64,000 nucleotides of DNA, taken from positions 41,848,245 through 41,912,244 of the forward strand of contig OX457033.1 of NCBI GenBank assembly GCA_949752745.1, written 5' to 3'. Source of the DNA: Protula sp. h YS-2021 (taxonomy: Eukaryota > Annelida > Polychaeta > Sabellida > Serpulidae). Shown here piece by piece: positions 49,191 through 59,599 of the stretch. Within the stretch, counting starts at the first letter, position 1. The number at the start of each line of letters is the position of its first letter. Made by a program: the position numbers and the translations under genes. The notes below the pieces were generated by a model. It saw only the letters and a list, made by a program, of their open reading frames with translations, did no database searches and was not told where the DNA came from.

Positions 49191-50403
49191 AAATTGGGAC
49201 AGACCGACAGACAAGCTAGAAACAATATCCCTCCGTTTCACGGAGATAATTAACATCTCAGGTTATTATGCTTATGATAGTTAACCCGAAAAAGAGGTTA
49301 AATTCGTTATAACTCTTATCATTTCCAAGATTTATTTCTATTTTTTAAGATTGGAAAGATTGGCATTTTTCCCCAATCGCCAAAAAATTTAATTTTTTCA
49401 GAGAGACTCATGAACATGAGGACCAAATTTGAAAACAATACGACAAAAACTGCAGAAGAAGAAACATTTTCAAAAATCGGTTTAAAAAAGATTTAAAATG
49501 GCGCCATTTTAGCAATACTTGGTGGAGTAACAAAAAAATTTTTCGGTAGAGGACCTCATAGGAAACTAAACTACCAAATTTGAAAGCAATCTGATCAAAA
49601 CTGTAGGACTGGCGGGATTTTGAAAAGTCTTAACATGCATACACGCACAGACAACGAATGATGGGACTAGACCATCTCGACATAGTTGAGACTGGTCGGA
49701 TTTTAAAATTAAACGTATCAAATGTTTCGATATGACACTAACAGTTGTCTGACATTTTGGGCCACGACCAAACACAAATTTTGTGCCGGAATCCTTGGAG
49801 ATAATTAAAGAAAAACTCATCAGTCCCACTAAAACCGAGGCAAACCAAGGCAGATCCAGGATTTTACATTCGTAACATCCCGACCAAATTTTACAACGTG
49901 CCGACGAGCAAATTTCTCTCAGGAACGGCATGCTCTTGAAAAGCCGTGCATATTTTAGACGAATTACCATACGGCGAGTGAGATACATTCAAGATCTATA
50001 CTTTATAGTGATGGTGACCCCATTTCTACAACATTACAGTTATCAGCTTCTCAGTGTTTTTCCGAGCATTTTACACAGCGGAGAGAGGGGTAGGCGTGCG
50101 GTAGCAAAAATCCCTCTCCCTCAGAAAAAATGGAGATTTTTTCAAAGTCCAGTGTGTTTTTTTATAGAATTTTTAAAGCACTTTTTAGCAAAGCAAAATG
50201 AAAAGCGGTGCGTAACTTTTCCTCAAAGCAATTTTACAGCAATTAGTAATCTTTGGCCTCAGCAAAAATATTAATATATGAATAAAAATCCCCTTCTCCT
50301 AAAAAAAAGTATTTTTAAATCCCCTACTGAAAAAGGGGGGGTTTTTCTAGTGTTATGAAAAACACTGCATTCTATATATTCCAGTTAAAATCTTGATTTC
50401 CTC
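49191..50403. other. non-coding stretch with repeat phrases
   Basis: Contains accaaatttgaaaacaata and its variant accaaatttgaaagcaatc (49424, 49576) and a catacacgcacagacaac tail, features of dispersed repeat families in this window. 50090-50340 holds imperfect aaaaatcccc(t/c)tctcc repeats. No gene. Confidence 0.4.
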
Positions 50404-50608
50404 AGCAGCCGCATATGATGACGCCATGATGCAACATTGCACTGGTGCAATTGTTCTTGGACAAAATGTCGGGTTTTGTGACGTACAGTACACGGCGCAA
50501 CAGTATGGTGAAGTTGTCTATGACCTTGTCTACAAACGCACACCTGCACCGACAACTCGACACGCCCTTTCCTCTCTGTTACAAATCCATGTCAATCAAG
50601 AGCAGTAA
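50404..50608 (+). CDS. candidate terminal exon, unknown protein
   Basis: A pyrimidine-rich acceptor (ttgatttcctcag, ending 50403 or the adjacent CAG) leads into 67-68 open codons with non-repetitive, protein-like composition (YDDAMMQHCTGAIVLGQNVG, then QYGEVVYDLVYKR) ending at TAA 50606-50608. Two Cys and the absence of basic low-complexity suggest a genuine exon, perhaps secreted. I do not recognise the family. The next 5' exon was not found. A chance open frame behind a splice-like sequence cannot be excluded. Confidence 0.4.
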
Positions 50609-50794
50609 GAAAACAGCTCTGTTATGTTTTTGTCGCTTTATTTTTTATAGCATTTCTGTTACTGTAACAATGAGTGTGGATTCCCCTGTACACCTTCTCT
50701 GTAGCGTAAAAGTGGAGTTTTAACTCTGTAGAAGAGAAGGTATCGCATTATTTTCTTTAATGAACAAAAATATTGTAAGTCTGAAACGCTATTT

Positions 50795-50935
50795 TTAATG
50801 TCCTGTTTTTAGTCAATATGGCTACACATGCATTTAAAGAAGAATGAGCTCTCTTTCTTCTGGAAGGAGTTTGACTACATTTAATCGTTTTATACAGCTT
50901 TACACTCTAAATTTAAAATGCATTCACGTTTCGCA
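50795..50935 (+). repeat. dispersed repeat R3, partial copy
   Basis: tgtcctgtttttagtcaatatggctac.., agtttgactacatttaat and ctctaaatttaaaatgc align with the two fuller copies at 52725-53060. Confidence 0.6.
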
Positions 50936-51426
50936 GCAATATTTCTTCAAGACCATTAATTTAACAGTAACTTGTTTGTTTTAAAACGAGTGGAACCAAC
51001 ACACCTCTGTAGAGGAGACTTTATACACACTTGACGATTAATAAACTCAAGCACGACTATTAAAATCATGCACTATTAGTAAAATTAAGGCCCATCAGGA
51101 TAATCGCGAAAGCAAGACTGTATTGCAGCAGAGCATAGTGTGATTAATGGGCTGTCTTATTAAACCCTCTCCCGATCCCCCACTTTTTCACAAGAAATGT
51201 ATTGCCCAAATGTCCCAAAACAAATGTAAAATCACATTTATACTGCTTATTACACCTCTCCATCCCTCCCCTTCCCTTCCCCTGCGAAAAACCACGACAA
51301 ACGTGTGTACATCATACACAAAGTCTGTATCTTCCACATCTCTTTCACGCCACGTCGCGTCACGTCACACATTTCAGTTTTTTAACAATGTCTTTTCCTT
51401 TTCCAATATAAATATTAAATGATGAC

Positions 51427-51541
51427 TTAAAAATGCCGTTTTAGTTCCTCGTCCGTGGGTAAGACAATTTTGTTTGGATCGATGAAATTTGGGTCTACGA
51501 GTGGTAGGCCAGCACTGTGCCGTCTTCCTAATTCTAAACAC
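51427..51541 (-). CDS. candidate terminal exon of split (-) gene
   Basis: Minus strand: after an AG acceptor (at 51542-51543, or an alternative at 51554) an open stretch encodes CLELGRRHSAGLPLVDPNF followed by IDPNKIVLPTDEELKRHF and a TAA at 51427-51429. The acidic, proline-punctuated tail is protein-like. Splicing from the donor at 52071 would keep the phase if the acceptor at 51542 is used. Unknown family. Confidence 0.4.
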
Positions 51542-52071
51542 CTGATGACGTAATCTGTTCAAAGTAAACAAAACAACATCTTTAAATATGATTCGGTGTC
51601 GTTTAATTAGTTGAGGAAGGGGTCCAAGACAAGACTACATAATGTACACTTTAAGATCGTGTTTGTATGCAATTTACAATGCCCTAATAAATGACTTTTA
51701 TTTTCTATTTGAACTCACAGATTTTAACCACTTTAACAGCAGTTTTGAAATAATGTAGAAATTTAGAATTACATTAGAATTACATGACAATGACGACCCC
51801 GACCATAAAATAACGCGCCCGCGACAAGAAATGACGCATGCTGTGCTTATGAAATACATTATCTACAAAATAAACGTATGTAATAAATATACGTGTTATC
51901 TCTATACTACCTAAAATATCACACATATAATCAATCACGAAATACTATTCAAAATCACAAAGAACGAACCTAAAATACCGCACTATCTCTAAAAATCTGT
52001 GGAAAATTTCGCGCACTGTGCTCAAGAGCTGGAAGAAACAGTGCTTACCCGCAATGCCTAAAAGCACTTAC

Positions 52072-52247
52072 TTGATATCGGGTTTGTAGAGTGCTATGAA
52101 AGCTGTCCACATGACAGCACCGACCACAGCATGCTGCTACACCAAGTAGTGGAAACGATCCTCTTCTGAATTATCTTCAGTGTAACAATACGACACCCAG
52201 CTCTCAAAAGAAACACCAGCAGCGAACACAATACCAACACGGAAGCT
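52072..52247 (-). pseudogene. candidate upstream exon with membrane segment
   Basis: Minus-strand phase ending at a consensus donor (GTAAGT, + strand acttac at 52066-52071) encodes RVGIVFAAGVSFESWVSYC, an acidic segment, then HAVVGAVMWTAFIALYKPD. Two hydrophobic stretches suggest membrane spans. One TAG at 52137-52139 interrupts it, and a TGA lies just upstream at 52248. An ATG-started frame in a different phase (from 52387) precedes it, compatible with a frameshift. Either a decayed gene, or a real gene with an intron at the TAG (a gtgtag acceptor-like sequence sits there). Confidence 0.35.
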
Positions 52248-52724
52248 TCAGATTCTCTTCGATAACTCATATTTAAGTCATTGCAGCACCCAATAACAAG
52301 TGGCAATGTAATTAAACATTTTCCAGTACGCGTGTGGATGCGTGACTCTGTATTTACATGCGCCCGCCAAAATTTTAACACGTCCATTGATGGCTAAATC
52401 TCAAGCTCTATATGCTGTATTGCAGCTAGGCCGAAAATCTTACCGGTCAGATGGGCTACTAAAATAGTTACGAGGCGCAAAAGAAGAAATGGTAAACATT
52501 AGATCAAATTGGTGAAGTAGAAAACACCATCTTCTTTGGTTTAAAATAATTTTCATTTGATAAGTATTCCTTAAGAGTATAATCTTTAGTGAAAATTTGA
52601 GCGAGATTTTCCTACGATTTATTCACTGGAGTCGGAATATTACTTTTTGATGTCATCATTTACGATCTACTGTAGCGAATTTCAAACGCATAGTTTAAGT
52701 GATCCAAACTGAAACGATATTTTT

Positions 52725-53060
52725 TAATGTTCTCTTCCAGTAAATGTGGCTACATTTGTTGTAAAAAGAAAGTTTTTTTCCTATTCGAGTGAGTCTGACT
52801 ACATTTAATTATTTTAAAATTTTATTTGTGGGTGTAAACTCCAACACCCCCGGTCTTCTGAATTTAAATTTTGTAGCCACATTTGTTAAAATGAAACGCT
52901 ATTTTCCAATGTTCTCTTTCAATGAATGTAGCTACACTTGTTTTAAAATAAGGATGAGTTCTTTTCTTCCTGTTACATGATTATTCCTATATTAAATGAT
53001 TTTAAAAGGTTATTTGTGGGGGTATACCCCCAGACCCCCGATCCTCTGAATTTAAATTGC
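52725..53060 (+). repeat. dispersed repeat R3, two tandem copies
   Basis: Each ~165-bp copy has tgttctctt(c/t)(c/a)a, gg/tagctacatttgtt, actacatttaa, a gtgggggtatacccccag-type palindrome (imperfect in the first), and cttctgaatttaaatt. The second copy starts near 52907. Confidence 0.75.
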
Positions 53061-53170
53061 AGCAAAATTATGTAACCACCGTTGTCGCTGGACTGAAGTT
53101 GGCAGCACATTACAGCAGCACATTACCCCACAGCAAATAATTATTCGCTGAGTGTCGCCATATTTAGTCC

Positions 53171-53419
53171 TTATTTGCTGCCAGGAAATACTTTATCTGC
53201 TGCCAGCTGAGGAAATTCGCCTACAACCTCACATGGTGCAATGTGCCGCATTGGCTCTTTTTCAAATGTAAAGACATATATATGACCCACCTTTCTGCCA
53301 AATTTGGTTAATGTCTGAATAGAATCACTTTTCAGCCTTTCACAGACTGCATCGTCAGTTTTAGTGATCCCAACAAAAATCAACGCTGCCGTGACCCTCC
53401 TCCATCCTTGCATTGTCAC
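53171..53419 (-). CDS. hypothetical protein fragment
   Basis: The minus strand encodes 82 residues with balanced composition (GWRRVTAALIFVGITKTDDA, HIYVFTFEKEPMRHIAPCEV). The phase stays open ~40 bases upstream of the first ATG before a stop. It ends at a stop in ordinary context. No splice signals are compelling. I recognise no domain. Could be a processed or mobile-element gene fragment. Confidence 0.3.
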   Translation of the reverse strand: MTMQGWRRVTAALIFVGITKTDDAVCERLKSDSIQTLTKFGRKVGHIYVFTFEKEPMRHIAPCEVVGEFPQLAADKVFPGSK

Positions 53420-54015
53420 CGTAACAACCTGCCGTTGAACAGTAGCTAGTGTTTTTTCGTATCAGCAGATTAAAGGTCTGTTACATCTAACCGGCCGTGT
53501 ATTATTTTCAACTACAGAAAACACAATTGGATCGGTTGTATTCTTTTCATGTTCCTTTTTTGCGTGTTGATTAGTTAGTTTTGGTTTGATCAGTTTTCGA
53601 TGAACCCACATTTTTTTATAATTTCATGCTTTTTTAAATTGAAATGTTATTTAATTCACGACAAGTATCGCAATTTATTAACGTTTTCCATTAATTCAAA
53701 TACTACGCTTTCCCAGATATACTCTCAGGTTAAATACTAAGTTAGGCCAAGATAAGCTTTTAAGTGACACACTAAGCTTTTCCAGATATGTTCTTACGTG
53801 AATAACTGCTCTATCACGGATATGTTCTCAAGTGAGTTTTTAGTTTTATTTTAAGAAATATTCAATTTAAAACTTTGAACTACGGTGTCATCACATTTAT
53901 CGTTCAACCCATAAAATTATAATACATTAAAAAAATCATTATGATAAAATCTTCTCAACATACATTATTCTACAAACCACCCTGCTCTGCTATTCTAAAT
54001 TCTTAATACCCTTTA
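53420..54015. other. non-coding stretch
   Basis: AT-rich, with a loose repeat of cccagatata(c/t).ctca(g/c)gt(t/g)aa near 53714-53835. No gene. Confidence 0.45.
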
Positions 54016-54245
54016 ATGCTTGCTATGCTATTTCTCAGAGTACCCTGGTATGCTTGCTATGCTACATTCTACAGAAGACGCTTCTGTGCTTCTTATGCTA
54101 CATTCTACAGACTACCCTGCTATGCTTGTTATGCTACTTTCTATAGAAAACCTCGCTATGCTTGTTATACTACATGTTACAGAAAATCTTGCCATGCTTG
54201 CTATGCTACATTCTGCAGAAGACTCTGCTATGCGTCCTATGGAAT
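54016..54245 (+). repeat. ~42-bp minisatellite
   Basis: Five to six units of cttgctatgctacattctac and agaagaccctgctatg. Both CYATFYR-type and MLAMLHSTE-type peptides are different frames of the same repeat, so neither is a supported gene. Confidence 0.85.
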
Positions 54246-54825
54246 GGTGCTCATTAAAGTATAAGTCAGCCGACTACAACGCCCTTGATACAATTATCTA
54301 ACAATTGGTAACATTACGTCCTAATATGTCTTTCTTTCTGGAATTTCCCACATCTCCAAAGCATTGAATGATGGGGCTGCTCATTCGAACACGTCTTTGA
54401 ATGGGCTACCCATTCAACACATCTTTGAATGGCGCGCTCTTCGCGCTCTTTGTGTTTTGAATATTTTCTTATGGTTTCTTTATACCTGATTGGCAATGAT
54501 ATCGTGTCCATATTCCTCTGCGGTTCAATTCGATTTGTCAATGGCTGTCTGGGGAGTCCCTTTCTGGATAGCTGGGGAATAAAACTCTCCGGAGAGGGTG
54601 GAGAGGGGAGACAGGCAAACAGAGAGCGAGAGAGGCAGACGATCAGATCGAGGGAATTCAGCCATTGACAAACCACGGAGAGAGTTAAAGATAGAAAGGT
54701 AGAGTTTGTAAAAAATCTGTTAAGAAAAAATAGTGGAATAAATTATGAATCCTAGATAAAGTTAAGTCTCTTATTAAAGTTTATCCTGCATAAAACAGGC
54801 TGTTTCTAAAAGAAGAAGCCCAGAA

Positions 54826-54950
54826 GAGTCGCACTTTTTAACCTTGCAAAAAGTGCACCTATTTTAACTCTTCTATACATAATTTAAGACTTGAAGAGTC
54901 GCGATTTTCACTACCTGAAAAGCACATCATTGCCACTCTTCGGATAGTAA
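54826..54950 (+). repeat. two stem-loop units in the DIRS 5' region
   Basis: Two ~65-75-bp units begin gaagagtcgc (54832, 54894) and end (a/c)actcttc. The first contains gcactttttaaccttgcaaaaagtgc, a 9-bp stem; the second is a weaker version. Outer gaagagt/actcttc also pair. Confidence 0.6.
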
Positions 54951-55529
54951 GAGAACGCGAGTCGTGCTGCTATTTGGGGTAGCAACACACAGTAAGTCAA
55001 CCCTTTATCGGTTTCCCCAAGCGACACCGTCATCGTACTGTCGGTTCTCTTATTGGCAGTATTACGAGGGTGGCGACACAGATATAACATACATAACAAA
55101 CAATTTCACTTACCCCAAATGTTCAATTCCCTGTTCCAACAACAACTACTTATTCCTCTTCACACACTCAACTTTGCTGACGAGGGGGAGGGGTTGGAGA
55201 GGGGGGCTGGAGCAGCTTCGCTGCCGAGGGGGTTGGGGGTGATTGACTGGTCTAGAACTGACATTTTTCCCCTACTATGTCAACATCTCAACTCCTTCAC
55301 AGGTGCATAGAGACATTGGATAATGTCTTTAAAGTGAACTATACTGACTTTGTGTTTTCAAAGCTTCTTTATTTTGAATCCGACAGCTTACTGGAAGTTA
55401 AGAATGTGCAAAAACACTGGGAGTTATGCAAATTTGAAAACTTACCTTTCGGTTTTTATTTACTTTGTATAGCGCTAACTTCCGCTGGCGGGTCACTCCA
55501 CGTGTTATCGTGAAAAAATATGAAAAATT

Positions 55530-56450
55530 ATGTCTTCGCCGGAGCGTAAACAGTTGTCTAGTAGTGAAAAATTAGATTTAGTCCTCCGTTCAATTGATTC
55601 ATTGAATATTCGTGTTGCGTCGATCGAGCAAAATAACAGATCACTGGATCTAGATCAGAGAGTAGACACTGTTACTAAAAAGCTCAATGACCTCGAAGCA
55701 TCATCGTGTTTTAAGAACCCCCTCAAGTTAACAGGGCCGGTACACCTAAGCGTGTAAATACTCGCAGAAGCGACCAGTTTTATCAGCCTCCCCGGGGAGC
55801 ACACGGGTTTAGCCCCCGCGGTCCAAACAACATATCTGTTTCCGCCGCGGATGCTCAGGACGAGTTCAAAGGTATACGCGACAAATACGCCAGTATCGAT
55901 ATCCCTCCAAACTTTAAGCTCAGTACAGATCGCACTGGCGTGAAAAGGGAAGATCAAGGTAAAATAAACTTAATAGCCAGTTGTGCAAAGTTTTCAGAGA
56001 CTCTAATGAAGCTAGCCATTGCCAATGAACAAGAACCCGGATTGATCAAAGAGCAAGTGTTTACCATCGCAGAGTATTCCGCAATCGTCGTAGAGAATCG
56101 TAGAGAATTCATTCGATCAAAACACCGCCAAGTTTTTCAAACAACTTCGGAAGCATACGTGTGCTTTCGATCAAGAGTCCCTAGCAGATCTCAAAGACGC
56201 CGTAGCCGTATGTTTGCGTTATAAACCGTCAGAGAATCAGTACAGAGGAAGGCCCAACTACCGTTATTTCTCGTAGGGGCGGTCGTGGCCGTGGGCGACA
56301 GGACGTTTATGTACAAGTTTCTGGTTCTCAACAGATACCCGTTTTCAACAGGATGATTAATAATTCAACATTTGTGGCAGGATCCCTGCAGAAAAACATT
56401 GATCACTGGATCAGCATAGGTGCCAATGCTGAAATTATTGATTGGTTAAG
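55530..56450 (+). pseudogene. gag: DIRS gag, broken
   Basis: Starts at ATG 55530 (MSSPERKQLSSSEKLDLVLR) with a coiled-coil-like segment, then shifts phase near 55735-55747. It continues as PKRVNTRRSDQFYQPPRGAH with DEFKGIRDKYASIDIPPNFK and helical sequence to about 56120. A second shift there, a TAG at ~56274, and a third shift lead into an Arg/Gly box (RRGGRGRGRQ), IDHWISIGANAEIIDWLRYG and the pol start. The gag of this copy is therefore interrupted at least three times, although its order is clear. Confidence 0.75.
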
Positions 56451-56452
56451 GT

Positions 56453-58192
56453 ATGGGGTTTCTCTCAATGCCAGATTCATACGAGTGTAAAAACCACTCG
56501 TTTAATGTCGCACAATCTGTTTTTGTAGACCGTGAAATCAATTCTTTATTAAAAACAAATGTTATTTCGCAAGTAGCAAAAAAGCCGTTCTGTGTCAATG
56601 CCTTGGGTTGCGTGCCCAAAAAGAACAAAAAGTTAAGACTCATCGTAGATTTGCGTCCATTGAACAGTCATATAAGTGTTCCTAGCTTCAAAAACGATGG
56701 GATTGATATTGTTTGTGAGCAAATTGAATGTGACGACGAGTTCATATCAGTTGACTTGACCAGTGGATACCACCATATTTTGGTTCATCCGGATTTTCGT
56801 GGATTCTTAGGTTTTTCTTGGAAGAAAAAATACTATGTATTTAATTTTTTACCATTCGGGTTGAATATTAGCCCATTTTACTTTAATAAAACTATTCGGG
56901 CAGTCGTACAGTATTTACGCTCACAGTCCCTTGAATACACTTCTTTCGTTGACGATGGATTGTTAGCGGCACAGCCCGATAAAATTCATGATCAAAAGCA
57001 GTTTTTGTTAGACACTTATAGACGTCTAGGTTTCCATATAAACCTTGAGAAATCAGAACTCACGCCCAAGAAGGAAATATTGTTCATTGGCTACGTTTTA
57101 AACTCATTAGGGGATGGCAAAAATCCATGGATATCTATTCCAAATGCTCGCATATACAAGCTAAAACGGGATATCAAACGCATATTAAATAAAGGCTCCG
57201 CTTCGGCACGGTTCGTAGCTCGAGTATGTGGTCAGTGTATTTCATTCACCAAGGCTATTATTCCCACCAAGCTTTTATTGAGAAATTTATATCGCCTGAT
57301 AAGCTCCAGGAAGTCCTGGTCGGATACCTTGCCCCTAGATAACGCGAGCATCGAAGATTTAAAATGGTGGATCGCCGCACTAGAAAATTGGAACGGTAAG
57401 CCCGTCACAAAGAAGAGTATCGATATTCAAATCTTTACGGGCGCTTCCAACAGTGGTTGGGGTGGAGTGTGTAACTTGCTAGAGGCCGCAGGCCCGTGGG
57501 CAACAAACGTCAAGTTCAAATCTATCAATTATAGAGAATTGCTCGCTGTTTTCCTCACAATTAAATCGTTCGTACATGAGTTAGCTAACAAATGTATTCA
57601 GGTGTGGTCAGACAATATCGCGACCGTTGCTCAGTTAAACCACTTGGGTGGGAATATAGAAGAGCTAAACACCTTAACGAAAGCAATATTCTCGTTGGTA
57701 TACCGCCACAACGTAGATATTCAGGCAAAACATCTGGCCGGGTCCTTAAATTCTCATGCAGACAGGCTTTCGCGCATTGCAGAAAACAGTACGCACCATT
57801 GGAAACTGAACCCGCGAATTTTCAAAATAGCGAACAGGTTATACGGGAAACATACCATAGATCGGTTCGCGGACAAAACAAATTTCCAGTACAAAACATA
57901 CAACAGCCTACACTGGGATCCGTTTACCAGTGGTGTCGATACGCTGGCGCAAACAAATTGGAAGTCCCACAACAATTTCGTAAATCCTCCAATCCATCTT
58001 ATTCCCGATGTGTTACATGTGTTGAAAAGTCAAAAGGCAACCGCCACACTAGTAGCTCCGTTGTGGACCGCCCAACCGTGGACCAATACTCTTCTGGAGT
58101 TATCAATAGCACCACCCTTCGCTTTACCCGACTCTCGGTTAGTAAATTGGTGCATTGGCAAAAACCCAGAACCACGGAAAAACAAGAAGTGA
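56453..58192 (+). CDS. pol: DIRS pol: RT, RNase H, methyltransferase-like
   Basis: An intact 579-codon frame. RT motifs: KKNKKLRLIVDLRPLN, ISVDLTSGYHHILVHP, FLPFGLNISPFYF and the catalytic FVDD at residues 165-168. RNase H follows (INYRELLAVFLTIKSF; VWSDNIATVAQLNHLGG), but the first catalytic Asp is Gly: TGAS at residues 329-332 where TDAS is usual. The C-terminal third (IDRFADKTNFQYKTYNS, then VNPPIHLI with NPP at 511-513) matches the adenine-methyltransferase-like domain of DIRS elements. The upstream gag-pol junction is out of phase at ~56450. The recombinase frame overlaps its 3' part. Confidence 0.85.
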   Translation: MGFLSMPDSYECKNHSFNVAQSVFVDREINSLLKTNVISQVAKKPFCVNALGCVPKKNKKLRLIVDLRPLNSHISVPSFKNDGIDIVCEQIECDDEFISVDLTSGYHHILVHPDFRGFLGFSWKKKYYVFNFLPFGLNISPFYFNKTIRAVVQYLRSQSLEYTSFVDDGLLAAQPDKIHDQKQFLLDTYRRLGFHINLEKSELTPKKEILFIGYVLNSLGDGKNPWISIPNARIYKLKRDIKRILNKGSASARFVARVCGQCISFTKAIIPTKLLLRNLYRLISSRKSWSDTLPLDNASIEDLKWWIAALENWNGKPVTKKSIDIQIFTGASNSGWGGVCNLLEAAGPWATNVKFKSINYRELLAVFLTIKSFVHELANKCIQVWSDNIATVAQLNHLGGNIEELNTLTKAIFSLVYRHNVDIQAKHLAGSLNSHADRLSRIAENSTHHWKLNPRIFKIANRLYGKHTIDRFADKTNFQYKTYNSLHWDPFTSGVDTLAQTNWKSHNNFVNPPIHLIPDVLHVLKSQKATATLVAPLWTAQPWTNTLLELSIAPPFALPDSRLVNWCIGKNPEPRKNKK

Positions 58193-59235
58193 AAATATTT
58201 TCTTTGGAGGATCAGTGGGCAAACACGCTAAAAAAGCAGGGCTGGTCAGCCGATTCCACCAGGATCATTAAAAACTGTCTAGCTCCTTCAACGCTTAGCC
58301 TGTATAATAGGCAAATTTATCGTCTTAAGGAATTTTGCGCGTTACATCACGAACATTTTCCGCCGAATAAATCGAGTGTCATAGCGAACTACCTCTGTAC
58401 GGTCGCTGCCGTTTCGAATAGGCCGAACGCCATACTCACAAGCACTCTTGCTGCTGTAAATTATCTCTACCAGGTAATTGATTTACCAAATCCATGTAGC
58501 AGTCACGTCTGGCAACTACACAGAGCCCTGGTCAAGTCTGGTACCAAAGCTCCTCGAGCTCGGGTGAATATACTCCCTAAGGAACCATTCATGAAACTAT
58601 TTTCCGAATGGCCGGATAACGAAGACTTGACCATTTCGAGATTACGCCTCAAAACCATCACTCTCCTAGCATTCACATTTATGCTACGAACTTCGGATAT
58701 CGATCCGAAATCCGTTACGTATAACCCTACTTCCGGCCTTGAGCAGAAATTGGTGTTTTCAACCGGCCAGGTGAAGTTTCAAGAAAATGGAGATTTGCAA
58801 ATCTCGTTTTTCGGCATAAAAAACGACACTCATCGAGACGGATTTTCGGTAACTGTGCCCCCAGCATCGGCGAAAAAGGTCGACCCCGTAGCTGCTTTAC
58901 GCTCATATATACGTCGTACAGAGCACATCCGACCATATGATTCCAAGCCTGTATTTCTGTCGGTGAAAAAACCCCATAAGGCCATCACAGCTAGCACAGT
59001 GTCGACCATCCTAGAAGACGCTATCTATCTTGCAGGGTTAAACATTAATTTATACTCTGCGAAGTGTTTCAGACCGTCAGCGGCAACTCAGGCTGTCGAA
59101 GCAGGGCTCGATCCGGATAAAGCCCGACGCATTGGCCGGTGGAAGACCCTATCGGTATTTTTCGAGCATTACGTATACGATACTACTCCAAGTTCGTACA
59201 CAGACTCGATGCTGTTGTCAACAAAGAACTATTAA
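58150..59235 (+). CDS. DIRS tyrosine recombinase
   Basis: Lies in a phase different from pol, which it overlaps; the frame is open from 57592, but domain sequence begins near 58190. N-terminal SAM-like core-binding domain: TLSLYNRQIYRLKEFC to TLAAVNYLYQVIDLP. Catalytic domain: LLAFTFMLRTSDI (first Arg, 58687), then SAKCFRPSAATQA (second Arg; the position three before it is Lys rather than the usual His), RRIGRWKT, and FFEHYVYD with the candidate nucleophilic Tyr. It ends at TAA 59233-59235. In the family the enzyme integrates a circular cDNA without target duplication. Intact in this copy. Confidence 0.85.
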   Translation: MHWQKPRTTEKQEVKIFSLEDQWANTLKKQGWSADSTRIIKNCLAPSTLSLYNRQIYRLKEFCALHHEHFPPNKSSVIANYLCTVAAVSNRPNAILTSTLAAVNYLYQVIDLPNPCSSHVWQLHRALVKSGTKAPRARVNILPKEPFMKLFSEWPDNEDLTISRLRLKTITLLAFTFMLRTSDIDPKSVTYNPTSGLEQKLVFSTGQVKFQENGDLQISFFGIKNDTHRDGFSVTVPPASAKKVDPVAALRSYIRRTEHIRPYDSKPVFLSVKKPHKAITASTVSTILEDAIYLAGLNINLYSAKCFRPSAATQAVEAGLDPDKARRIGRWKTLSVFFEHYVYDTTPSSYTDSMLLSTKNY

Positions 59236-59254
59236 ACTAGTAGGGTAAAAGTTG

Positions 59255-59595
59255 GGCTATCAAAACAGGAAGTGACGTCATAATGACGTCAGGAGGTGTT
59301 TTGATAGCCCAATGGGGCTTTTAAAACAGTGACGTCATATTGACGTCATATGGACGTCATATTGACGTCATATCGACGTCATATGGTTGTCATATGGTTG
59401 TGATATGGACGTCATATGAACGTCATAATGACGTGAGGAGGTGTTTTGATAGCCCCATGGGGCTTTTAAAACAGTGAGGTCATTTTGACGTGATATAGAC
59501 GTGATATATAGACGTGATATGGAGGTGATATGGAGGTGATATGGAGGTGATATGAACGTCATATGAACGTCGTAATGACGTAATATGGAGAGTGG
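59255..59595 (+). repeat. tandem CRE-palindrome repeat
   Basis: gacgtcatatggacgtcata-type units occur about 15-20 times, with TGACGTCA palindromes near 59272, 59283, 59331 and 59341-59370. They are framed by two copies of tgttttgatagccc(a/c)atgggg with cttttaaaacagtga. Right-hand units decay to gatatggaggt. Ends with gagagtgggcggccattcaa, which corresponds to 30680-30700. Confidence 0.85.
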
Positions 59596-59599
59596 GCGG

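Larger units (their letters stand above)
54780..59235 (+). mobile_element. DIRS-like tyrosine-recombinase retrotransposon
   Basis: The + strand encodes a DIRS-type gag, then RT with FVDD, RNase H, a methyltransferase-like domain (NPP motif), and an overlapping tyrosine recombinase in another phase. This order, with recombinase instead of DDE integrase and no protease, defines the DIRS group. The left limit is uncertain: leader hairpins occur from ~54826. I could not find the split or inverted terminal repeats expected of DIRS elements; the 3' side runs straight into tandem repeats. Confidence 0.88.

Noticed and set aside
54016..54301. 82- and 93-codon frames with repeated Cys-Tyr-Ala or Met-Leu motifs
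   Set aside because: Different phases of one 42-bp minisatellite.
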